Position numbers and translations under genes: made by a program. The notes below the pieces were generated by a model that was not told where the DNA came from, did no database searches, and worked only from the letters and a program-made list of their open reading frames with translations. From an uncultured Flavobacteriaceae bacterium (GTDB lineage Bacteria > Bacteroidota > Bacteroidia > Flavobacteriales > Flavobacteriaceae), in NCBI GenBank assembly GCA_945788155.1, contig CALZKX010000019.1:1-12590 (forward strand): 12,590 bases of DNA, read 5' to 3'. Position 1 is the stretch's first letter, and each line of letters opens with the position of its first letter. This document shows positions 6,549-12,590 of this stretch, in pieces.

Positions 6549-7571
6549 TTAGTTATTGGCTAAAGGTATATAAATTTCGGTAACCCAATTAGCTGGATTT
6601 GGAAAATCACCTGGATCGTTGGTATATATTTCAAACGGTTTTATATCGCTTTGCATTAAATTATTTTCTAAAATGTATTTCATTGATTGAGCCCATGCTT
6701 TAGATAAATAAGAGTAGTTCCCCTTTAAGGTAGTTTTTAAAACTTTAGTTTTCGGAATATAACCACAAAGCACTCCACTATCGTCTCTAATTGTTATTTT
6801 TTCACTAACAGGAATACCGTTGCTCATAATTACAGAACCTTCGTCTATATTCATGTCTTGATATACTGTAAGTGGCATACCATTCATAGCAATATTGTTT
6901 TTTGTCATAAACGTAATAATACTACCATATTGTTGTGCCATGGTTGCACTTATATTGTCGTTTGTGGCATTGGTGGTTTTGTACAAATAAAAGCCACCTC
7001 CATATTCTGTAATGCCGTTTATGGTAATTTTAAATTTTTTCATGCTTTCAACAGTTAAGCTGTCTAGTTTTTCTAGACCACGTTCATAGTCTGGGCCAAC
7101 CATGTTATCCATGCCACCATTAATAACTGCAAACAATTTTAAAAGAAAAGGGACCTCGTTAGCTTTCATTCCCCAAGTGACCTTCGTGCCTTGGTCTATG
7201 TTTTCAAATTTCCAATACACATTTGATGGTGGAAAATCGTCAAATTGCATTTCTTGCGAAATAGAATCAAATGAGCTTGCCGCTAAAGTCTTCATATTAC
7301 CAGCACCATCTTTGCCATTCCACGAATAAGAACCTCCAACACCACTGGTTTTTTCTGGATAGGTTATTTGTAACTCAGGTTCTTTTTCAACCCAAGGTGA
7401 CCAGCTTTCCCAGTTTTTATAATCGTTTACTTGATTAAATAGTAGTTCGGCAGGTGCTTTTATAACTCTTGATCTTTTAATATCGTACCAATTTGGTTGT
7501 ACAGCAACATATCCACTAGCAACAATAATTAATATCGATAGGGAAATAATAATAATTTTTGCTGTTTTCAT
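6549..7571 (-). CDS. Membrane-anchored SRPBCC (START-like) + GyrI-like domain protein
   Basis: The protein has 340 residues from the ATG at 7571. Residues 1-24 are one hydrophobic N-terminal segment, an anchor or uncleaved signal, leaving the rest outside the cytoplasm. Residues about 27-178 match an SRPBCC/polyketide-cyclase-like fold: RSRVIKAPAELLFNQVNDYKNWESWSPW, GVGGSYSWNGK, TKVTWGM and a long C-terminal helix. Residues about 185-340 match the GyrI-like/AraC effector-binding fold, ending in the typical WVTEIYIPL. Both folds form ligand-binding cavities, so small-molecule binding is likely; the ligand is unknown. No DNA-binding domain is present. The frame extends 27 bases further to a TTG at 7598, but that lies within a TAnnTTTG element, and the ATG places the hydrophobic segment at the N terminus. 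The gene is probably co-transcribed with crcB downstream. Confidence 0.85.
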   Translation of the reverse strand: MKTAKIIIISLSILIIVASGYVAVQPNWYDIKRSRVIKAPAELLFNQVNDYKNWESWSPWVEKEPELQITYPEKTSGVGGSYSWNGKDGAGNMKTLAASSFDSISQEMQFDDFPPSNVYWKFENIDQGTKVTWGMKANEVPFLLKLFAVINGGMDNMVGPDYERGLEKLDSLTVESMKKFKITINGITEYGGGFYLYKTTNATNDNISATMAQQYGSIITFMTKNNIAMNGMPLTVYQDMNIDEGSVIMSNGIPVSEKITIRDDSGVLCGYIPKTKVLKTTLKGNYSYLSKAWAQSMKYILENNLMQSDIKPFEIYTNDPGDFPNPANWVTEIYIPLANN

Positions 7572-7595
7572 TTTGTAAGAATTAGTGATTAATCT

Positions 7596-7603
7596 CAAAG
7601 ATA
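7596..7603 (-). promoter_or_regulatory. TAnnTTTG -7 promoter element for the SRPBCC-GyrI/crcB pair
   Basis: The minus strand reads TATCTTTG, an exact match to the Bacteroidota -7 consensus, 24 bases ahead of the ATG at 7571. No TTG-type -33 element is seen at the usual spacing. Its position supports the ATG start over the upstream TTG. On the opposite strand of the same gap, TATTTTCG (7674-7681, one mismatch) may serve the M49 gene, but that call is weak. Confidence 0.45.
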
Positions 7604-7708
7604 AGAATTTTGCTTTTCCAGAAGGAATACCAAATAAATTAATTATTCATTTAATAATTTAATCAAATAACCTTATTTTCGAAACCTTATACATAAAAAC
7701 AATAAAAA

Positions 7709-9811
7709 ATGAAATTAAAAGTATTTATAGCATCGTTTGTAATTGCAGGGATAATGTGGTCATGCAAGACCGAAACGGTAGATACAGTTGAGTTTAAAGA
7801 AGAGCTTATTGAACTGTCTAATGATGATTTTCCATTTATGCTTGAGCAGTTTGCAGATTTAAAAATCTTGCGCTATCAAATTCCTGGTTGGGAAGAGTTG
7901 ACACTTAAAGAACAAAAACTAGTTTATTATTTGGTTGAAGCTGGATTGTCTGGTCGTGATATTATGTGGAACATGAATTATAGACATAACCTTAAAATAA
8001 GAAACGCACTAGAAAATGTTTATGCCAATTATAAAGGCGATAAAACTACCGATAATTGGAACGCATTTGAAACCTATTTAAAACGCGTTTGGTTTAGTAA
8101 CGGAATTCACCATCACTACAGTAATGCTAAGTTAATGCCTGAATTTTCACAAGATTATTTAAAAACAATTATGGCTGAAACCAACACAACTCTTGAAGGT
8201 GAGGCTTTTGATGTTATTTTTAACGATAAAGATGCAAAAAAAGTAAATCAAGCAAAAGGAGTTGATAACGTACTGGAAAGCGCAGTGAATTTTTATGGGC
8301 CTAATGTAACTACAGCAGATGTTGAAGCATTTTATTTGAATATTAAAAATACCGACCCTGATATTAAAAGCAATGATGGAAAAGAAATAGTGTCTGATGA
8401 TAAAAAAATAAATAAAGACAGACCGCTTTCTTATGGACTAAACTCGATGCTTGTTAAAGAAAATGGTGAGTTAAAAGAACGAGTTTACAAATCTGGAGGC
8501 TTGTATGGAGAAGCTATTGATGAAATTATCAAGTGGTTGGAATTAGCCAAAGGAGTAGCCGAAAATAAAGCCCAAGGCGACGCTATTGGCTTATTGATTA
8601 CCTATTATAAAACAGGGAGCTTACAAACTTGGGATGATTATAATGTTGCTTGGACAGCAGCTACAGAAGGTAATATAGACTATATAAACAGTTTTATTGA
8701 AGTTTATAACGACCCTGTTGGCTACAGAGGCTCATATGAAACAATTGTACAAATCAAAGATTTTGACATGTCGGCAAAAATGGCTGTTCTGTCTGAAAAT
8801 GCACAATGGTTTGAAGACAATTCACCATTGATTGAAGCACATAAAAAGAAAAATGTAGTTGGTGTTAGTTATAAAACAGTGAATGTTGCTGGTGAAGCTG
8901 GTGATGCATCACCAAGTACACCAATTGGGGTGAATTTACCAAATGCCAATTGGATACGCAAAGAAGTAGGAAGCAAATCGGTGTCTTTGGGAAATATCAT
9001 TCATGCTTATAATAATTCTGGAAGTAGCGGAAGGCTTAAGGAATTTGTACATGATGAAGAAGAACATGAGCTTGAGAAAAAATATGGACAATTAGGCGAT
9101 AAGTTACATACAGCTTTACATGAAGTTGTAGGTCATGCGTCTGGGCAATTAAATCCTGGAGTTGGCGAAACCAAGGAAACCCTTAAAACCTATGCTTCAA
9201 CCTTAGAAGAAGGTCGTGCAGATTTAGTTGGATTATATTATTTATATAATTCTAAATTACAAGAACTTGGTTTGGTTGATGATTGGGAAGCTGTTGGTAA
9301 GGCGGCTTACGATGGCTACATACGTAACGGTTTAATGACGCAATTAATTAGGTTGGAATTAGGTGATGATGTTGAAGAGGCTCATATGAGAAATCGCCAA
9401 TGGGTAAGTGCTTGGGCTTTTGAAAAAGGACAAGCAGATAACGTTATTGAAAAAGTAACTCGTGATGGTAAAACTTATTACAATATTAATGATTATGCCA
9501 AACTTCGCGAATTATTTGGTCAATTGCTTAGAGAAACACAACGTATAAAATCTGAAGGTGATTTTGATGCTGTTGAAGCACTAGTTGAAAACTATGGAGT
9601 TAAAGTTGATCAAACTTTACATACCGAGGTTTTAAAAAGAAACGAACAATTTACATCGGCACCTTATGGAGGTTTTGTAAACCCGGTTTTAGTACCAGAA
9701 ACAAATGATGCAGGTGAGATTACAGCAATTAAACTAATGCATGCAGCAAGTTTTGAAAACCAAATGTTGAGCTATTCTAATAAATACGGTTTTTTACCTG
9801 AAGAGAACTAG
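7709..9811 (+). CDS. M49 family metallopeptidase (dipeptidyl-peptidase III-like) lipoprotein
   Basis: The protein has 700 residues. The N terminus is a lipoprotein signal (IMWS before C19), so the enzyme should sit in the envelope rather than the cytosol. The M49 signature is complete: HEVVGH at 471-476 (zinc ligands H471 and H476, catalytic E472) and EEGRAD at 500-505, where E501 is the expected third ligand. The 30-residue gap between H471 and E501 fits the bacterial M49 form (28 in Bacteroides thetaiotaomicron DPP III); the human enzyme has a gap of nearly 60. Other family landmarks are IPGWEELTLKEQKLVYYL, WFSNGIHHHY at 128-137, GLYGEAIDEI, and the RNRQWVSAWA region after the metal site. 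The length suits the family (about 675-700). The expected activity is release of N-terminal dipeptides from short peptides. The gene is monocistronic, facing away from the SRPBCC gene and ending in a hairpin terminator. Confidence 0.92.
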   Translation: MKLKVFIASFVIAGIMWSCKTETVDTVEFKEELIELSNDDFPFMLEQFADLKILRYQIPGWEELTLKEQKLVYYLVEAGLSGRDIMWNMNYRHNLKIRNALENVYANYKGDKTTDNWNAFETYLKRVWFSNGIHHHYSNAKLMPEFSQDYLKTIMAETNTTLEGEAFDVIFNDKDAKKVNQAKGVDNVLESAVNFYGPNVTTADVEAFYLNIKNTDPDIKSNDGKEIVSDDKKINKDRPLSYGLNSMLVKENGELKERVYKSGGLYGEAIDEIIKWLELAKGVAENKAQGDAIGLLITYYKTGSLQTWDDYNVAWTAATEGNIDYINSFIEVYNDPVGYRGSYETIVQIKDFDMSAKMAVLSENAQWFEDNSPLIEAHKKKNVVGVSYKTVNVAGEAGDASPSTPIGVNLPNANWIRKEVGSKSVSLGNIIHAYNNSGSSGRLKEFVHDEEEHELEKKYGQLGDKLHTALHEVVGHASGQLNPGVGETKETLKTYASTLEEGRADLVGLYYLYNSKLQELGLVDDWEAVGKAAYDGYIRNGLMTQLIRLELGDDVEEAHMRNRQWVSAWAFEKGQADNVIEKVTRDGKTYYNINDYAKLRELFGQLLRETQRIKSEGDFDAVEALVENYGVKVDQTLHTEVLKRNEQFTSAPYGGFVNPVLVPETNDAGEITAIKLMHAASFENQMLSYSNKYGFLPEEN

Positions 9812-9832
9812 AATACATCCTAATTTATACTT

Positions 9833-9867
9833 AAAAGCAGATTTCTTATTTAGATTTCTGCTTTTTG
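9833..9867 (+). terminator. Intrinsic terminator after the M49 peptidase gene
   Basis: Perfect 9-base arms AAAAGCAGA (9833-9841) and TCTGCTTTT (9857-9865) flank a 15-base loop and run into a T-rich tail. The hairpin begins 22 bases after the stop codon. It is the expected A-rich/T-rich form and the clearest terminator for a plus-strand gene in this window. Confidence 0.8.
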
Positions 9868-10075
9868 TTTATACTAAACTTAAGTAATAAAATATTTATA
9901 ATAATTAGTATTAAAAGTATAAATGAAGCCTTCATGCGTGTTGTTTTTATTACATCAGTTTGTTTTTAAAAAGTCATCAATTAATTTAGTAAATTATTAT
10001 CTAAATTATGAATCTAGTATTTTTTAAATTTTTATGTTAAAAAGCACTGTATGTTTACATAGAATATAAACAGAT
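9868..10075. other. AT-rich intergenic stretch, no confident gene
   Basis: The stretch lies between the M49 terminator and the terminator of the beta-barrel gene. It is very AT-rich, with no RNA gene, no long inverted repeat and no exact TAnnTTTG element on either strand. It holds most of a possible 29-codon minus-strand frame (9846-9935) encoding a hydrophobic peptide with a lysine-rich tail, and a 22-codon plus-strand frame starting at 9923. Both start at the near-palindrome ATGAAGCCTTCAT. Neither is strong enough to call as a gene. Confidence 0.5.
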
Positions 10076-10103
10076 AAAAAAATCTTCGGTATAGGGATTT
10101 TTT
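10076..10103 (-). terminator. Terminator after the beta-barrel gene, possibly bidirectional
   Basis: AAAAAATC (10077-10084) pairs with GATTTTTT (10096-10103) around an 11-base loop. T-runs lie on both sides, so it could act in either direction. It starts 18 bases after the stop of the minus-strand beta-barrel gene. The stem is mostly A-T and weaker than the related terminator at 10786-10814. Confidence 0.6.
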
Positions 10104-10121
10104 GAAATTAAGTTGACTAAT

Positions 10122-10733
10122 TCATAAAAAACTAAACCCAATACCAAAATTAAAATTTGGAATTCCCGAACTAGTTATTCCAGGTATTTCCGGGATATCT
10201 TCTGTAGTTGTTCTTGAACCATCTTTAGTTGTTACAACTATGTCCTCAGGAATATCTCCAAAACCATAACCTACTTCAATTCTAAAATAAAATACTCTAC
10301 CCGCTTTTATACCTAATTTCACATTTGTTGTATTAAATTTTATACTTCCAATACCATCTTCGAAAGTACTTGAATCAAATTCAGTATCGGTAAAAGTAGC
10401 TTCAGCATCAAAAGAGAAGTATGAGACACCAAAATACAAGCCTTTACCTTTGCTTCCTAGGTATATATTGGTTCCAATTTCAAAATTATTATAACTAATG
10501 TCTGTTTCGTCAATAGTTTTGTTTAATGACATATAATCTACAGCCAAGGCAACTCTATTGTTTAGTAGCGGAGTTACATATTCTGCATTTGCCGTTGCTA
10601 TATTTGGCACACCAATTTTTACACCTAATCGCAAGGGTTTAATACTTTTAACATTGGTACTATCTTCTTGAGCTAATAAGGATATAGAGCAAAAGATAGT
10701 TAGTAACAATGTGCTTATTTTTTTTAGTTTCAT
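10122..10733 (-). CDS. Small outer-membrane beta-barrel protein
   Basis: The protein has 203 residues with a clear signal peptide (positive start, long hydrophobic core, LLA before Q22). The mature part alternates polar and hydrophobic residues in short strands such as RLGVKIGV, RVALAVDYMSL, GLYFGVSYFSFDAEATF, VKLGIKAGRVFYFRIEVGYGFG and NFGIGFSFL. The closing strand has aromatic and hydrophobic alternation as in barrel proteins, though the last residue is leucine rather than phenylalanine. This suggests an 8- to 10-strand barrel of the outer-membrane beta-barrel superfamily. No specific function can be assigned, and there is no OmpA-like peptidoglycan-binding domain. A promoter element lies at 10762-10769 and terminators lie on both sides, so it is probably transcribed alone. 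Confidence 0.78.
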   Translation of the reverse strand: MKLKKISTLLLTIFCSISLLAQEDSTNVKSIKPLRLGVKIGVPNIATANAEYVTPLLNNRVALAVDYMSLNKTIDETDISYNNFEIGTNIYLGSKGKGLYFGVSYFSFDAEATFTDTEFDSSTFEDGIGSIKFNTTNVKLGIKAGRVFYFRIEVGYGFGDIPEDIVVTTKDGSRTTTEDIPEIPGITSSGIPNFNFGIGFSFL

Positions 10734-10761
10734 AATTTTTAGTTTAAGATTAATAGCAGTT

Positions 10762-10769
10762 CAAATATA
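10762..10769 (-). promoter_or_regulatory. TAnnTTTG -7 promoter element for the beta-barrel gene
   Basis: The minus strand reads TATATTTG, an exact consensus match 29 bases ahead of the ATG at 10733, implying a leader of roughly 20-25 bases. The -33 position falls on the end of the upstream gene's terminator (10786-10814) and contains no TTG, so the terminator T-tract and this promoter are nearly fused. Confidence 0.5.
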
Positions 10770-10785
10770 TTAGGGTAGTAAGCAT

Positions 10786-10814
10786 AAAAAAATCCCCAAT
10801 ACTGGGGATTTTTT
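10786..10814 (-). terminator. Strong intrinsic terminator after the LRR/Ig gene
   Basis: AAAAAATCCCC (10787-10797) and GGGGATTTTTT (10804-10814) form a perfect 11-base stem with a 6-base loop, followed on the minus strand by a T-run. It lies 51 bases beyond the stop of the LRR/Ig gene. It is symmetrical enough to work in both directions. Confidence 0.85.
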
Positions 10815-10865
10815 GAAATAGTTAGTAGAATAATTTCTTTAAATAGACTAATAGCAAATAACCAA

Positions 10866-12590
10866 CTATTGTTTTATTATGCGCCTTATTATAGATTTGT
10901 TTCCTAATTGAATTTTAAGAAGGTAAATTCCGCTATTTAATTCTTTCATATTCATTTGCAACACATCATTTTGTAAGGTTTCTTCTTTAACTAGCCTACC
11001 ACTTATATCATAAATTTTTACAGTGCCATTTTCATAACTATTTATTGAAATGTTTAAAATATTTGAGGTTGGATTTGGATAGATTTTTAAACTTTCAAAT
11101 TCATTATAATCATCCACAGACATTGTAGCATCAACTGTAACTGCTATATCAGCTCGTCTAATTATAAGTCCAGGTACGATAGAATTGGTGATTTCGCAAT
11201 AATAGGTTCCACTGTCACTTTCCTGAGCATTAACAATGGTATAACTGGTATCATTGGCACCTGCTATAGGTTGTCCATCTTTAAACCACTGATAGTCATT
11301 ACCTGCGGCTTTTGTTACAGACTGCCTAGCAATATCTGAATCATCAACATTTAAAACAATATCTTGTCCTGGAGCTGATTCTATATTCTGCTCCACGTCT
11401 TTTGTACGCTGTGGCGAATATTGTAAAATACCATAATTATTGGCTTGCACTAAAGGTTCAAGATCAGCAAAATCAAAATAGTTGTTCTCAATACTTAAAT
11501 TTGCATTGCCGGTAGAATTTAATATTTCCTGCGGAATGGCACCCTCAAATTCATTTCCGGATGCTAAAACATTGCTTATGTTGGCAAGACCAGCAGGTAA
11601 CTCACCGGTAAGACCACAATTATAAATTCTTAAATAGGTGAGGTTAGGTAAAGCAAACACCTCCTGAGGTAATGGAGAATCCAAAGGAATTTCTCCAATA
11701 TTTAACCAGTATAGGTTCTGTAGATTGCTTATTGCAGCTGGTACGGTGTTACTTGTAAAGGTTAATAGTCCAGATTCTTGTGCACCAATTAAGAGGTAAG
11801 TAAGGTTAGTAAGGTTCCATAGTTCATCCGGCACATTACCAGAAAGATCCATCTGGAAAAACCAAAGCTCATTCAAATTGGTTAAGTTTCCAATTTCCGG
11901 AGGAATATTTCCTGTAATTTGGTTACTACTCATATCTAAATATTGTAATTCTGTTAAGCCACCTATTCCTGATGGTATTTGTCCACTCGCTCCAAATCCT
12001 GAAATATTCAGACGTATTAATCGGTTAGAGACAGCATCAAATACTAAATTGTGTCCACTTGTATCCCAAGTGTTTATAGGAGATGTGATGTCCCATGGAT
12101 TAATCCAATTTGGTCCATCAAGCGCATTATAAATAGCTATCAATGCATCATAATCCGGATGCGTTTCAGGAGAAGATCCAATGGTAATTATATTGCTTTG
12201 TAAACCTAGTGTTGGTATTGTAGAACTTTGAATAAAATATATAATATCAACATAGTCGGCTTCTGAACTGACTGTATAATCATAGGTCAATCCAGAATCT
12301 AAATAGGTATAATTGGTGCCATCAAAAGTATACCAATATACGGTTAAATTTGAACCCAGATCTGGCAAAATTTCTAAGGTTACGGTCTCCCCAATATTAG
12401 CAATTACACCACGAGGTTCATCAATCCATTGTTGAGGTGCGTGAACATAGTTGGTGCCAAGCAAAATGTTTAACGCATTATAACTTGGTTCGAGGTCAAT
12501 AAAGATAAACTGGTTGTTAGAAATATCGAAATAATTAAGTGTGGGTAGAATACTTAGGTCAGGTACGGCACCAGTAAGATTGTTGTTGGC
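10866..12590 (-). CDS. LRR and Ig-like modular protein with T9SS type A sorting domain, N terminus beyond window
   Basis: The frame stays open to the right edge, so the start lies outside; 574 C-terminal residues are visible. Residues 1-35 end one LRR block (LTGAVPDLSILPTLNYFDISNNQF). Residues 55-138 form an Ig/PKD-like beta domain. Residues 148-162 are an LRR-capping motif (DALIAIYNALDGPNW). About 190-382 are plant-type LRRs (LxxLxxLxxLxxNxLxGxIP pattern, such as QITGNIPPEIGNLTNL). About 385-485 form a second Ig-like domain with YQWFKDG and DSGTYYC (C465). The last 74 residues (501-574) are a type A sorting domain: LKIYPNPTSN, VKIYDISGRLV, LNSGIYLLKI and a basic end. The protein is therefore predicted to be secreted by the type IX system and attached to, or released from, the cell surface. 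Adhesion or binding to polymers or other cells is inferred from the LRR and Ig domains. The TTG at 12464 is internal and not a real start. Confidence 0.9.
   Translation of the reverse strand, partial: ANNNLTGAVPDLSILPTLNYFDISNNQFIFIDLEPSYNALNILLGTNYVHAPQQWIDEPRGVIANIGETVTLEILPDLGSNLTVYWYTFDGTNYTYLDSGLTYDYTVSSEADYVDIIYFIQSSTIPTLGLQSNIITIGSSPETHPDYDALIAIYNALDGPNWINPWDITSPINTWDTSGHNLVFDAVSNRLIRLNISGFGASGQIPSGIGGLTELQYLDMSSNQITGNIPPEIGNLTNLNELWFFQMDLSGNVPDELWNLTNLTYLLIGAQESGLLTFTSNTVPAAISNLQNLYWLNIGEIPLDSPLPQEVFALPNLTYLRIYNCGLTGELPAGLANISNVLASGNEFEGAIPQEILNSTGNANLSIENNYFDFADLEPLVQANNYGILQYSPQRTKDVEQNIESAPGQDIVLNVDDSDIARQSVTKAAGNDYQWFKDGQPIAGANDTSYTIVNAQESDSGTYYCEITNSIVPGLIIRRADIAVTVDATMSVDDYNEFESLKIYPNPTSNILNISINSYENGTVKIYDISGRLVKEETLQNDVLQMNMKELNSGIYLLKIQLGNKSIIRRIIKQ
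10869..11090 (-). other. T9SS type A C-terminal sorting domain
   Basis: This encodes the last 74 residues of the LRR/Ig protein. The pattern is that of TIGR04183: a YPNP start, a central VKIYDISGRLV strand, a LNSGIYLLKI strand and a short basic tail (RRIIKQ). In related bacteria this domain directs cargo through the type IX machinery and is cut off at the surface. It implies that the genome encodes a T9SS, although no T9SS component lies in the window. Confidence 0.9.

Noticed and set aside
7598..7598. Upstream TTG start for the SRPBCC-GyrI gene
   Set aside because: It falls within the TAnnTTTG promoter element and would put nine extra residues ahead of the hydrophobic anchor. The ATG at 7571 fits better.
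7641..7659. AATTATT/AATAATT inverted repeat in the divergent gap between the SRPBCC-GyrI and M49 genes
   Set aside because: Seven pure A-T pairs in very AT-rich DNA are expected by chance, and the arms do not extend.
12464..12464. TTG at 12464 as the start of the LRR/Ig gene
   Set aside because: The same frame continues open to 12590 and encodes more LRR sequence (NLTGAVPDLSILP), so the gene is truncated by the window edge.

Overview
The window looks like chromosomal DNA of a marine-type Flavobacteriaceae (phylum Bacteroidota). The DNA is AT-rich, and several starts are preceded by the TAnnTTTG promoter element of this phylum. One protein ends in a type IX secretion (T9SS) type A sorting domain, and there are several Bacteroidota lipoproteins, a SusC-like plug/carboxypeptidase-regulatory protein and a bacterial-type M49 peptidase. 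The genus cannot be fixed from this sequence. No RNA gene, insertion sequence, phage gene or CRISPR array is visible.

Layout. (1) Positions 1-5447 hold three minus-strand genes, read right to left: a DJ-1/PfpI-fold lipoprotein, an 830-residue exported protein with a duplicated regulatory-domain/plug module plus TPRs, and a large secreted M14 zinc carboxypeptidase cut off at the left edge. (2) A DUF1684 lipoprotein (plus strand) diverges from the DJ-1 gene at 5544. (3) It converges, with overlapping stop codons, on a minus-strand pair: an SRPBCC-GyrI ligand-binding-fold protein followed by the fluoride channel CrcB/Fluc. (4) A lipoprotein M49 (dipeptidyl-peptidase III) peptidase (7709-9811, plus) follows and ends in a clear hairpin terminator. 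(5) After a 310-base AT-rich gap come two minus-strand genes, each with its own terminator: a small outer-membrane beta-barrel protein, and the C-terminal 574 residues of a modular LRR/Ig-like T9SS cargo protein that runs off the right edge.

Most products are predicted to act outside the cytoplasm. Two are peptidases (M14 and M49), which would suit peptide scavenging, but the genes do not form one obvious pathway. I see no convincing new defence or mobile system. The best leads are the internally duplicated plug protein with one degenerate copy, the modular LRR-Ig protein, a 14-base inverted repeat ahead of the M14 gene, and near-identical terminators after two neighbouring genes.
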